This document shows positions 27,035 through 35,249 of a stretch of DNA of 64,000 bases, piece by piece (positions within the stretch are counted from its first letter, which is position 1; each line of letters begins with the position of its first letter). The stretch comes from Paenibacillus alkalitolerans. Lineage in GTDB: Bacteria; Bacillota; Bacilli; Paenibacillales; YIM-B00363. The translations under genes were made by a program, and so were the position numbers. The notes under the pieces were generated by a model. That model saw only the letters and a program-made list of their open reading frames with translations, did not search any database and had not been told where the DNA came from. The stretch spans positions 39,837-103,836 of the forward strand of contig NZ_JAEMXM010000018.1 of assembly GCF_016482785.1 (NCBI RefSeq). The letters are read 5' to 3'.

Positions 27035-27040
27035 TTCCAC

Positions 27041-27069
27041 ATTATACGAAAAGGTTCGCGGCGGCACAA
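27041..27069 (-). promoter_or_regulatory. Sigma-A promoter of the T-box/trpS unit
   Basis: Minus strand TTGTGC (27069-27064), 17-bp spacer, consensus TATAAT (27046-27041), placing the transcript start about 27034, just before stem I. Confidence 0.75.
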
Positions 27070-27082
27070 GCCTTTTTTTCAA

Positions 27083-27568
27083 TTAAGCTTCTTCTTTCAA
27101 CCTCTTCAACAGCTTTCGCACCGTGTCCGCCGTTTCGGCGTACAATGGCCTGTAATCGAGCGGCTCTACGTATGCTAGAAATTGTTCGGCCGCAGCGGCG
27201 ACGACCCGGCGGTATTCGCTTAAAGGAATGCGGTAAGCGTTGCCCTCCCTGACTCCGGTTGAAGTCTCGTCTATCTCGGTCCAGACGACCCGATCCCCCT
27301 CATGGCGCACTGCAAAGGAATATCCCCGGCATTCGGGATCGCCGCAGCCGCAAACGAAGAAGGGCATCTTCCGCCATTCGGCGGCGGGATCGGCGAAGCG
27401 GTCCGGAGCCGTATCTTCGAAAGCGCTGGCAAGCAGCGCCGGCAATCCGACGTCGATACAGAGCGGTTCGTCAATCAATCGTTCGCCCTCCGCGGTTACC
27501 GCTACGTCGGCTTGCACGATTTGAAGCTCGGGATGAAGAGACAGCTTTTCGTAACGAATATCAAACAC
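27083..27568 (-). CDS. Hypothetical protein with CGCGxxxC motif
   Basis: A 161-residue cytoplasmic protein I cannot place in a named family. It has a Cys-rich turn FVCGCGDPECRGYSF near residue 72 that could bind metal, flanked by predicted beta strands, and a helical C-terminus (VRKLLKRLKEEA). A GTG start at 27568 with GGGAGG nine bases upstream is preferred over the ATG lying directly against the Shine-Dalgarno. It overlaps the -35 side of the trpS promoter region at its 3' end. Confidence 0.65.
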   Translation of the reverse strand: MFDIRYEKLSLHPELQIVQADVAVTAEGERLIDEPLCIDVGLPALLASAFEDTAPDRFADPAAEWRKMPFFVCGCGDPECRGYSFAVRHEGDRVVWTEIDETSTGVREGNAYRIPLSEYRRVVAAAAEQFLAYVEPLDYRPLYAETADTVRKLLKRLKEEA

Positions 27569-27689
27569 GATTGTCATCCTCCCTTGCCGTGTCTGCTTTT
27601 TCGCCTCTACCCTTTGGTCTAAATTTCCATTTCGTATGATGCGTATAATCAATGATTTTGCTCATACTACCATCAGGGAGGTGATATAC

Positions 27690-27920
27690 ATGGCACAAGG
27701 ATCCAGAAGCACTAACGTCTTGGTTGTACCTCAAGCGAACCAAGCATTGGATCGATTGAAGTATGAAATCGCGCAGGAGCTGGGCATTCAAGTTCCGGAA
27801 GACGGCTACTGGGGTTATATGGCTACCCGCGACACAGGTGCGATCGGGGGTAACATCACCCGGCGTCTCGTACAAATCGCCGAGCAGCAACTGGCAGGAC
27901 AATTCGGCGTAGGCCGCTAA
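27690..27920 (+). CDS. Alpha/beta-type small acid-soluble spore protein
   Basis: A 76-residue SASP that coats spore DNA. The germination protease site is seen in LKYEIAQELGI (residues ~23-33), and the second conserved block is GYWGYMATRDTGAIGGNITRR. The ATG at 27690 follows GGGAGGTGATATAC, an excellent ribosome-binding site, so a longer in-frame start is rejected. The gene is monocistronic with its own terminator. Confidence 0.96.
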   Translation: MAQGSRSTNVLVVPQANQALDRLKYEIAQELGIQVPEDGYWGYMATRDTGAIGGNITRRLVQIAEQQLAGQFGVGR

Positions 27921-27951
27921 TAGCAAATCAAACAAACAGCTTACGGAAAAG

Positions 27952-27979
27952 GTGACTATATCCCATAGTCACTTTTTTT
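27952..27979 (+). terminator. Terminator after SASP gene
   Basis: Stem GTGACTA / TAGTCAC followed by seven T. Confidence 0.92.
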
Positions 27980-28002
27980 CTGTATTTTAACGGCGTGCCG
28001 CG

Positions 28003-28218
28003 CTAGTGCAGTTTCTCGCCCTTCACCACTTGCTGGAGTACGGAAAGCGGAATTTCGAGCGCGACATGCAAGTCCCATAAGTTGCTGTTGGGCTTCTCGC
28101 GCAAATACGCGCGCACTTTGCCGTACACTTCGGCGTACCAACGAGTGCAATCCGCACAAAACTCGGATTTTTCCCTTAGAAACAGGGAACCGCAACGTTG
28201 ACAATTTTCCAGAGACAC
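28003..28218 (-). CDS. YvyF-like zinc-ribbon protein
   Basis: A 71-residue protein starting with GTG behind a G-rich ribosome-binding site. Two knuckles, CQRCG near residue 6 and CADC near residue 21, form a likely zinc site. The rest is helical (VYGKVRAYLREKPN ... LSVLQQVVKGEKL), resembling the flagellar-operon protein YvyF (TIGR03826 type) in miniature. No flagellar genes surround it, so the role is open. Confidence 0.7.
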   Translation of the reverse strand: MSLENCQRCGSLFLREKSEFCADCTRWYAEVYGKVRAYLREKPNSNLWDLHVALEIPLSVLQQVVKGEKLH

Positions 28219-28256
28219 TTGTCAATTCCCCCCTTCCGCATAACTATATGCGTGCA

Positions 28257-30032
28257 TTACAAGGCTAGGAACGCTTTAATATCTTTGTTCAGCATCGCAA
28301 TGGATTCCTGCCAAAAATCCGGTTTCGTGAGATCGACGCCGAGGTGCTTGCGGGCGAGAGCTTCGACGCTCATACTGCCCGTATCCCGCAATAGGGCGAT
28401 ATATTGCTCTTCGAACGCTTTCCCTTCTCCTGCGGCGCGCGCGTAAATGCCAGCGCTGAACAGAAAACCGAACGTATACGGGAAATTGTAGAACGGCACT
28501 TCGGTGATGTAAAAATGCAGCTTCGACGCCCAAAAATGCGGGTGGTACGAAGCAAGCCCGTCGCAATACGCCTTTCTTTGCGCTTCAACCATCATTTCGT
28601 TCAGCCGCTCAACGCTTACCGAACCTTTTTTCCGTTCTTCGTAAAAGCCTGTTTCAAATATGAACCGCGCGTGAATGTTCATCAAGAACGCGACGGCGCG
28701 TTGGATTTTGTCGTCCAGCAGCGAGAGCTTCTCTTCCCGGTCTTTGGCTGCGCGGATCGTCGCGTCGGAAACGATCATCTCGGCAAACGTGGAGGCCGTC
28801 TCCGCCACGTTCATCGCGTAATTTTGCGCGAGCTCCGGCATATCCTTCATCACATACTGGTGGAATCCGTGACCGAGCTCGTGCGCAAGCGTGGACACAT
28901 TGTTCATCGTGCCTTCATATGTCATGAAAATCCGGGTTTGCTTCTTAACCGGGAACGATGTGCAGAAGCCGCCGGGACGCTTCTCGTTGCGGTCTTCCGC
29001 TTCAATCCAACGGTCGCGGAACGCCATTTCGGAAAAGTCGGCAAGCTTCGGGCCGAATTGTCTGAACTGGTCGATAATGAGCCTTGCGCCTTCTTCGTAA
29101 GGAATCTTTGCGTTCGTTTTACCTACCGGTGCGTCCGCGTCATGCCAAGCAAGCTTGTCTACGCCGAGCAATTGCGCCTTCTTGGCGAAATAGTCGAGGA
29201 GCGGCCTTTTATTACGGTCGATCGCATCCCACATCGCATGAAGCGTCTCCTCCGACATCCGGTTGACGGCGAGAGGCTCCTTGTGAATCGAAGTCCATCC
29301 CCGGTGTTTATAAGCTTGCAAGCGGAAGCCGCCAAGATGGTTTAACGCGGAAGCGCAGTAATCCGCGTGCTCGGACCAGGCGTTCTCCCAATCGGCAAAT
29401 ACCTTCTCCCTAACGCTCCGGGAAGGATGGTGCAGCTTGTTGTAAGCTTGACCGGCGGACAAATAAACGGTTTTTCCGTCTTCCTCATACGGAATCTTCA
29501 ACAAGGATACGGTCGTGTCGTACAATTCCGACCATCCGTGGTATCCGTCCACGGCGAGGTCGTTAAGCAACGATTCCTGCTCGGGCGTCATCTTCTCAAG
29601 AGCCAACGAACGGCGCTCGGAAAGCGGGAACGCAACGGGTGCGATAGCGTCTTGAGCCGTCATCGCTTCCCATTCTTGGTCCGGAACGTTGGTCAGCAGT
29701 CTATCGAACTGATTCAACTGCGATTCGAATTGCGCGGACATCGCTTTAATTTTGCCTCCGAGGGCAACCGCTTTCTTGTCTTTCTGATTTTGCGCCGCCA
29801 AGCATCCGGTGAATGCGTCGGCTTCCTTCAGCCGCGCTTCAATGGCTTGCAATTCGGCGAGCAGTGAAGCGAGCCGGCCGGCGGTCATTTCATTGTTTTC
29901 GCGTATATGTACTCCGAAAGAGTCGATAGCTGACTCCAACGCGGATAAAAATTCCGCAAATTGAGCCGAACCGCTTCCTCCGGGAAAAATGGCGTCCAAA
30001 TCCCAAGTTTGGGGGAGCGTTGCAGGCATCAT
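28257..30032 (-). CDS. M3 family oligoendopeptidase (PepF-type)
   Basis: A 591-residue cytoplasmic zinc metallopeptidase. The catalytic motif is HELGHGFHQYV near residue 380, with the downstream NVAETASTFAEM providing the third ligand Glu. The C-terminal LASYHPHFWASKLHFY segment is typical of oligoendopeptidase F. It degrades short peptides. The gene is monocistronic and divergent from the yycC-like gene, with a striking inverted repeat between them. Confidence 0.93.
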   Translation of the reverse strand: MMPATLPQTWDLDAIFPGGSGSAQFAEFLSALESAIDSFGVHIRENNEMTAGRLASLLAELQAIEARLKEADAFTGCLAAQNQKDKKAVALGGKIKAMSAQFESQLNQFDRLLTNVPDQEWEAMTAQDAIAPVAFPLSERRSLALEKMTPEQESLLNDLAVDGYHGWSELYDTTVSLLKIPYEEDGKTVYLSAGQAYNKLHHPSRSVREKVFADWENAWSEHADYCASALNHLGGFRLQAYKHRGWTSIHKEPLAVNRMSEETLHAMWDAIDRNKRPLLDYFAKKAQLLGVDKLAWHDADAPVGKTNAKIPYEEGARLIIDQFRQFGPKLADFSEMAFRDRWIEAEDRNEKRPGGFCTSFPVKKQTRIFMTYEGTMNNVSTLAHELGHGFHQYVMKDMPELAQNYAMNVAETASTFAEMIVSDATIRAAKDREEKLSLLDDKIQRAVAFLMNIHARFIFETGFYEERKKGSVSVERLNEMMVEAQRKAYCDGLASYHPHFWASKLHFYITEVPFYNFPYTFGFLFSAGIYARAAGEGKAFEEQYIALLRDTGSMSVEALARKHLGVDLTKPDFWQESIAMLNKDIKAFLAL

Positions 30033-30053
30033 TGGTAAAAACCCCTTTCGTAT

Positions 30054-30102
30054 AACTCTAGAATTTGTAAGTTTTCACGGAGTAAACAGCAATTCTAGAG
30101 TT
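30054..30102. repeat. Perfect 12-bp inverted repeat, candidate operator
   Basis: AACTCTAGAATT (30054-30065) and its exact reverse complement AATTCTAGAGTT (30091-30102) are separated by 25 bp. Each arm is centred on TCTAGA. It lies in the divergent pepF/yycC-like promoter region, 22 bp from the pepF start. Confidence 0.7.
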
Positions 30103-30211
30103 TCAAGAAAAACTTCCTCTAATCGCGGTCTGGCTTCCTTGAAGGTGCGTGCGAAAAAGTTTTTCTTATTGTAAGCTAAATATATCATGTTTCCGAAAGG
30201 AATGGTACAAT

Positions 30212-30370
30212 CTGAGACCTTTGCAAATATCGCCGGAAACCGCCCTGAAATTAGCGGAGAAGCTGAATGTCCCCGTCGAGCATCTGATGCATATGCCTCA
30301 GCATATTTTGTTGGCAAAGCTGGCGGAGCTGGCCGCCGATCTGAAGAAAGAAGAGCGCAAGGAAGAGTAA
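30212..30370 (+). CDS. YycC-like small protein, apparent CTG start
   Basis: A 52-residue protein reading RPLQISPETALKLAEKLN ... EHLMHMPQHILLAKLAEL, which matches the small Bacillus YycC-type family (function unknown). Family members begin with M(R/K)PLQ. Here the codon at that place is CTG (30212), with AAAGGA about nine bases upstream and no ATG, GTG or TTG in frame at a suitable distance. The next candidate is TTG at 30221, with poor spacing. Its stop directly abuts the stop of the converging DUF2225 gene. Confidence 0.65.
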   Translation: MRPLQISPETALKLAEKLNVPVEHLMHMPQHILLAKLAELAADLKKEERKEE

Positions 30371-31078
30371 TCAGCTTCCTGCGCTCTTTAATTCTTCGGG
30401 CAGTTCCACCTGATTCCTCAGCATGTCTTCCCGGGTCGCCGCCCATCCTTCGCGGCACGCCCGAATCATCCCGGCGTCCATTATTTTTTTGTCGTTGATG
30501 ACGCGGCCGAACCACTTGACCGCTTCTTGATATTGCTTCAACCTCCTGTTGAGCTCTCCGATCAAATACATGAGCCGGGCGTTGTTGAGATCGATGCCTT
30601 CCAATTCGTAAACCTTGATATAAGAGTCCAATGCAAAGCGTAAAAACCGTTCTTCCGCTTCCGCGTTTCCTTCATTGCGGTACAACCAGGCGATATGGTG
30701 CAGCAGACCCGCCGTCACCCTTTCCCTTTCTCCGGCGATTTGGGAGCAAAGCAGCGCGAGCTTGTAAGCAAACATGGCGTCTTCGGCCGTTCGGCGGCTT
30801 CCGTAATCGCGGCAGCTCCAGTTGGCTCCGATTTTTTGTTGAAACTGCGCGCGCTGTCTATCCGTCATTTTTTGCGAGAAATTTTCCGTTGCCGCAAAGC
30901 CGCAAAACGGGCAAACCCGCACAACGTAAAAATCGGGATTTTCGCTCCCGGGCTTGTAATATGTACAAAAGTCGGTGTCGGAACGGACGGCTTTCTTGAA
31001 GCTCGGGCGCACTTTGGAAGTTTTGAAATCGCGTCCGCACTGCAAGCAGTTCACGGAAATCTGGTAAAGTGGATCCAT
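30371..31078 (-). CDS. DUF2225 family protein
   Basis: A 235-residue protein. Two CxxC pairs (VNCLQCGRDFKTSK near residue 8 and VCPFCGFAA near residue 59) form a probable zinc ribbon. The C-terminal two thirds is a series of TPR-like helices (AYKLALLCSQIAGERERV ... ARLMYLIGELNRRLKQYQEA). The family is uncharacterised. The ATG at 31078 is chosen for its GGAGGG site; an extension of 16 codons is rejected. Confidence 0.85.
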   Translation of the reverse strand: MDPLYQISVNCLQCGRDFKTSKVRPSFKKAVRSDTDFCTYYKPGSENPDFYVVRVCPFCGFAATENFSQKMTDRQRAQFQQKIGANWSCRDYGSRRTAEDAMFAYKLALLCSQIAGERERVTAGLLHHIAWLYRNEGNAEAEERFLRFALDSYIKVYELEGIDLNNARLMYLIGELNRRLKQYQEAVKWFGRVINDKKIMDAGMIRACREGWAATREDMLRNQVELPEELKSAGS

Positions 31079-31281
31079 CGGATTACCCTCCGCTCGTACT
31101 ACATAATGTGGCAATGCCCGTCTCATTTATATAGGACAATTATACCTATTCTATAGGAAAAAATCACCGGTTTTTCATTCGTTTATTGTGCGTCATTCGC
31201 AGAGCGGGCTTCGCATATATTGTGATAGGCTCGTCTTTTACATCGGACGGCCGGCATCTTGCGAGGAACGGATGTGGCGCG

Positions 31282-32511
31282 GTGGTCTTTCGTTCAAGAG
31301 GCGAAATCAGTCTTGCAGTTGCGGCTGCGGCCGTCGCTCTTCTGATCATTGCATTTCCGGAAGATAGCTTTAAAGCGGGATTGCAGGGAGTGGGCATCTG
31401 GTGGGACGTCTTGTTCCCGGCGTTATTCCCTTTCTTTGTCCTTTCCGAATTGATGCTTGGATTCGGTATCGTACACTTCTTCGGCACGCTGCTCGATCCC
31501 ATGATGCGGCCGCTCTTCCGCGTTCCGGGACCGGGTGGATTCGTGTTGGCCATGGGACTTGCTTCAGGCTATCCTGTCGGCGCAAGGTTGACGTCGCAGC
31601 TTTGGGACGCAGGGTTGGTGAACCGCGAGGAAAGCGAACGACTGGCCTCCTTTACGACGACTTCGGACCCAATATTCCTTATCGGAGCCGTTTCGGTCGG
31701 TTTCTTCCATAACGCGGCGCTGGCTCCGGTGCTTGCGATCGCGCATTACGGAGGAGCGGTCGCCGTAGGTCTGCTAATGCGCTATTGGGGCGGGCGCACC
31801 GCTTCCGGGTGGGAGCTCGTGTACGGCGGCGGCAATAGCGGTTCGATATGGCGCAGGGCGTTCGAAGCGATGCACCGGGCCAGGGTGAACGACGGAAGGC
31901 CGGTAGGAACGCTTCTCCGGGAAGGGATACAATCCGGCCTCCGCCTGATCATCGTCGTCGGCGGTCTCGTCGTGTTTTTCTCGGTTGCGCTCAAAGTATT
32001 GTCGCTGGCGGGAGTAATCGGCATCTTGCAAAGCTTCGTAAGCTGGGCCCTCTCGGTATTCGGGATCGCCGCACCTCTGTCTGCCGCGATTGTGAACGGA
32101 TTTTTCGAAGTGACGCTCGGCGCGAGAAGTGCGGGTACCCCATTCCCTGGTGCGGATCTTCGCGCGCAATCGGCCGTGGCCGCATTCGTGTTGTCATGGG
32201 CTGGTTTATCCGTGCATGCGCAATCCATGAGCTTGATGCATCATATGCCGGTTCGGTACTCATCTTTTTTCCTCGCCCGGCTTGTGCATGCTTTCATATC
32301 GGCCTTCATTGTTTACTTCGTGTGGGATTGGTTATCTCCGGCGGCAAGCGCGTGGCTGCCGGTCGGCGCGGCTCCGGTCTCGGGTTGGGACGCTTTCCGG
32401 GCATTCGCTCCCTATTCGATCGCGATTTTTGCCGGCGTGCTTTCTTCTATCCCTGTATTATATTTGTTTTACGCCGTGTTACGTTGGTTGCTGCGCGCCT
32501 TAATTCGTTGA
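31282..32511 (+). CDS. ylbJ: Sporulation membrane protein YlbJ
   Basis: A 409-residue polytopic protein matching the length of Bacillus YlbJ, a sigma-E-controlled sporulation protein with a nucleoside-recognition/Gate domain. Characteristic are GVGIWWDVLFPALFPFFVLS near residue 42, MGLASGYPVGARLTSQLW, and FTTTSDPIFLIGAVSVGFF. Roughly eight helices are present. A GTG at 31282 is preferred over a start 32 codons upstream because GAGGAA precedes it and it gives the family length. Confidence 0.88.
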   Translation: MVFRSRGEISLAVAAAAVALLIIAFPEDSFKAGLQGVGIWWDVLFPALFPFFVLSELMLGFGIVHFFGTLLDPMMRPLFRVPGPGGFVLAMGLASGYPVGARLTSQLWDAGLVNREESERLASFTTTSDPIFLIGAVSVGFFHNAALAPVLAIAHYGGAVAVGLLMRYWGGRTASGWELVYGGGNSGSIWRRAFEAMHRARVNDGRPVGTLLREGIQSGLRLIIVVGGLVVFFSVALKVLSLAGVIGILQSFVSWALSVFGIAAPLSAAIVNGFFEVTLGARSAGTPFPGADLRAQSAVAAFVLSWAGLSVHAQSMSLMHHMPVRYSSFFLARLVHAFISAFIVYFVWDWLSPAASAWLPVGAAPVSGWDAFRAFAPYSIAIFAGVLSSIPVLYLFYAVLRWLLRALIR

Positions 32512-32568
32512 GTTCCGTTCGGAGTTCCGCTATGATGAATACATTATCGGGATTTGCGGAGGTGCGCT

Positions 32569-33378
32569 TTGAAATATTTCGTGTTGGACCGGGGCGACAG
32601 CCTGTCCCGGTCATTGACCGGGCAGTTTCACGCGTTGGCGGCATCAAGAGGGATGCAATTGTCCGAAGACGAACCCGATGTGGTATTGTCGATCGGCGGC
32701 GACGGCACGATGCTGCACGCGTTTCATGTATTTAAAGAGCGGCTCGATTCAATTGCGTTCGTCGGAATCCATACGGGGCATTTAGGTTTTTTTGCCGATT
32801 GGAAAGCGGATGAAATTGAACGGCTGGCGAATCTGATGGCCGAGAGCGGCTCGAGGCTGCAGGACAAGATCGTGAAATATCCGCTTGTGAAAATCGAACT
32901 GACGACTTCTTTCGGCGTGGAAACGTTCCTCGCTTTGAACGAATTCACATTGAAAGGCGCGGACGCAACGCTGGTGGCGCAACTGAACATCAACGATTCT
33001 CCGTTTGAAATGTTCCGCGGCGACGGCATTTGCATTTCGACCCCTTCCGGAAGTACGGCTTATAATAAAAGTCTCGGAGGCGCGTTGATTCATCCGTCGC
33101 TCGAGGCGATCCAGATCGCCGAAATAGCGTCGATCAACAACCGCGTATACCGCACCATCGGCTCGTCGTTGATTTTGCCGAAGCATCACCACTGCGACAT
33201 CGTGCCGAAGAAAGAGCAGAAGGTCGTGCTTACGGTCGATCATTTGGCTGTGCCGCACACCTCCGTCCTGAATGTTCGCAGCATGGTGGCGGAGCGGAAA
33301 GTGAGCTTCGCGCGGTATCGCCCGTTTCCGTTCTGGAACCGGGTGAGGGAAGCTTTTGTCGGCGACGACGTAAAATAG
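32569..33378 (+). CDS. NAD kinase
   Basis: A 269-residue ATP-NAD kinase making NADP. The GGDGT motif is in VVLSIGGDGTMLHAF near residue 45. The NAD-binding LALNEFTLKGAD and the diphosphate-loop STPSGSTAYNKSLGGA are present. The start is a TTG (LKYFVLDRGD) with GGAGGTG seven bases upstream, matching the N-terminus of Bacillus short NAD kinases. The gene is monocistronic with a strong terminator. B. subtilis has two paralogues; which one this is was not decided. Confidence 0.94.
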   Translation: MKYFVLDRGDSLSRSLTGQFHALAASRGMQLSEDEPDVVLSIGGDGTMLHAFHVFKERLDSIAFVGIHTGHLGFFADWKADEIERLANLMAESGSRLQDKIVKYPLVKIELTTSFGVETFLALNEFTLKGADATLVAQLNINDSPFEMFRGDGICISTPSGSTAYNKSLGGALIHPSLEAIQIAEIASINNRVYRTIGSSLILPKHHHCDIVPKKEQKVVLTVDHLAVPHTSVLNVRSMVAERKVSFARYRPFPFWNRVREAFVGDDVK

Positions 33379-33405
33379 CGCCTCATTGTGAGGCGCTATT
33401 TTTTT
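33375..33405 (+). terminator. Terminator overlapping the NAD kinase stop
   Basis: Stem ATAGCGCCTCA / TGAGGCGCTAT with a 3-nt loop, then seven T. The stop codon TAG lies inside the stem. Confidence 0.95.
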
Positions 33406-33540
33406 GCGGGTGTGCTGCGGCCGCCGCTTTGGTGTGCCTGTGGCATCAGCCGCCCGCACGGGTTTTGGCGCTTAAAGGGAGAGCTCAATTTATATAGTGA
33501 ATCTGGCTTTCCGTTTGAATTTCCCGCCGTTTCCCCAAAT

Positions 33541-33849
33541 ACACGTAATAACTTCAAAAAATGAAACTATGCCCTCCCAAACCCCATCCTTGCACGTAAT
33601 AACTTCAAAAAGTGAAACTATTGTGCCCGATCTGACTGATTTTCACCCAAAATGCACGCAATAACTTCAAAAAATGAAACTATTGCCATCAATCCAGCCT
33701 CTTTCCGCGCAATAACTTCAAAAAGTGAAACTATTGTGCCCGATCTGACTGATTTTCACCCAAAATGCACGCAATAACTTCAAAAAATGAAACTATTGCC
33801 ATCAATCCAGCCTCTTTCCGCGCAATAACTTCAAAAAGTGAAACTATTG
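33541..33849. repeat. Higher-order tandem repeat with AATAACTTC...GAAACTAT core
   Basis: Six copies of a 24-bp near-palindromic core (AATAACTTC, AAAAARTG, AAACTAT) start at 33547, 33598, 33660, 33711, 33773 and 33824. Spacing alternates strictly 51, 62, 51, 62, 51. The A/G variant at the core centre alternates too. From 33598 the sequence is two exact 113-bp units plus a partial third. The gap 33379-34263 contains no gene. Confidence 0.95.
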
Positions 33850-34204
33850 TTCCAGATGCGTCACTGTGTAACCGGACTTTTTGATGTTTTTTCTGTTACA
33901 TACAGCGTTTGTTTGAAATGCAAGTCTGTTGTCCACAATTAATCGACAGCCTCAATTATTGACCCTATACGCCTCAGCGTCCATTTTCCCGGGTATCAAG
34001 AAGTTTGTGTAAGTAAGTAGAATTAACCATCGGGACGATGGATAATCAACATTTTTGTTTTAATGGAGGTCGTAGACCAAGAGAAAGCGCGGGAGGGAAT
34101 TTTCCTCAAGCTGCTTGTTAGACAAAGTATTGTTAGAACCACTCCTCAACGCGAACGGTTTCTGGGGAATGTACTCTGGTAAAGTGCTCTGCATCCGACG
34201 GGCG
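33850..34204. other. Unexplained intergenic stretch
   Basis: No protein-coding frame with a ribosome-binding site is visible. A small hairpin (CCATCG / CGATGG at about 34028-34042) is followed by a T-rich run. Downstream, 34080-34185 shows potential pairing such as CCAAGAG with CTCTGG and CGCGGGAGG with CCTC..CGCG. A structured RNA on the plus strand is possible, but I could not match it to 6S, SRP, tmRNA or a known riboswitch. Confidence 0.35.
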
Positions 34205-34247
34205 AAAAAAATGTCCGCCCAAATCGGCATGAATACCACGGGCGGAC
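34205..34247 (-). terminator. Terminator after yutD-like gene
   Basis: Stem GTCCGCCC / GGGCGGAC (34213-34220, 34240-34247) followed on the minus strand by a seven-T run (34211-34205). Confidence 0.9.
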
Positions 34248-34263
34248 ACTTTAAATAAACTCC

Positions 34264-35244
34264 TTAATTGTTGCGTGGTTGCGGTGCCGCAGATGCCCGG
34301 TGCTGGCCGCCGCGCTGCGAATGGCGGTTACCCCCGTCACCGTCCGGTCTTCCGCGGCCGTCGGGCCGGTTTCCGGCTGCTCCCCTTTGCCCGCCGCCTT
34401 CCGCGCGGGCACCTTGACCGCCGCCGCCTCCAGGACCGCGGTTGCGGTTATGCGCGTTATGTTTCGGCCCCTTGTGGTGAGGGCGGAACCCGCCGCCTCG
34501 ATGCGCCTTCTCTCCGCGATCGCCGCCTCCGTCCCCGTTAGGAACGGGGTTGCGGGCGCCGCCGCGGTTCGAGAAACGATCGCGTCCCGCCGAACCTTCC
34601 TCGTTCTGCCGGCCCTTGCCGTCATTCTGGCGCTGATATGCGCCATGCAGACGGGGCGACTCCTCATTGCGCTCGCGGCCGCGAGGTCCGGCGCCTGCGG
34701 CGCGTTCGGGCTCCGCCTTGACGCCGCCGACGTCGCCGGCCGCGTCGGCTGAGGCGTCCTTACGTTCCCCGCCGTTTCGGCCGGAATGCCTCGACGGCGA
34801 TTGATGTTCACGCCAGGAGTACGGCCTGCGGTCGCTGAAGGCTTGGCCTCCCGCCAAACCGGCAGTATAGCCGCGCCCTTCCTGCGGCTCCGCATCAACC
34901 GCACCGTCTTCCTCTGCGCTTTCCGGTACCGCTTGGACGGGTTCCGCTACGGGCGGAACTCCTCCCGCCTTATTTGCGGTCCGCTCCAACACGAAGTAAG
35001 CGCAACCGAAGTTGCAGTATTCCTGTAAATAATCCTGCAATCCGCCAATCGAGGTATCTTTCGTCGATTTCGGGCTTCCTTCGCGGAAAAATCCTTTCAA
35101 CCTCAGCTGGTTGTATCCCCAATCGCCGACAATGTAGTCGTACCGGTCAAGCACTTCGCTGTATCGCTCTTTAAACGCATCCGCATTCCAAGCGTTCTTA
35201 TGCTCCAAAATCAGTTCGTACGTCTTTTCCCCGATCAATATCAC
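34264..35244 (-). CDS. YutD-family protein with long RGG/Gly-Asn-rich tail
   Basis: A 326-residue protein. Residues 1-88 form the YutD domain (YELILEHKNAWNADAFKERY, YIVGDWGYNQLRLKGFF, LQDYLQEYCNFGCAYFVLER). Bacillus YutD is only about 100 residues. Here it is followed by ~235 residues of highly charged, low-complexity sequence rich in Gly, Arg, Asn, Ala and His with many RGG, GRG and RNR turns, predicted disordered and nucleic-acid-binding-like. It starts 5 bp after lipA. The tail has no stop or frameshift signature, so it is genuinely in frame. Confidence 0.85.
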   Translation of the reverse strand: MILIGEKTYELILEHKNAWNADAFKERYSEVLDRYDYIVGDWGYNQLRLKGFFREGSPKSTKDTSIGGLQDYLQEYCNFGCAYFVLERTANKAGGVPPVAEPVQAVPESAEEDGAVDAEPQEGRGYTAGLAGGQAFSDRRPYSWREHQSPSRHSGRNGGERKDASADAAGDVGGVKAEPERAAGAGPRGRERNEESPRLHGAYQRQNDGKGRQNEEGSAGRDRFSNRGGARNPVPNGDGGGDRGEKAHRGGGFRPHHKGPKHNAHNRNRGPGGGGGQGARAEGGGQRGAAGNRPDGRGRPDGDGGNRHSQRGGQHRASAAPQPRNN

Positions 35245-35249
35245 TGTTG

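Noticed and set aside
33541..33849. CRISPR array
   Set aside because: Repeats are short and regularly spaced, but the intervening sequences are duplicated exactly (113-bp period) and no cas gene is present.
34251..34904. Alternative frames across the YutD tail
   Set aside because: They follow from the GC-rich repetitive codons. The frame continuous with the YutD domain has the ribosome-binding site.
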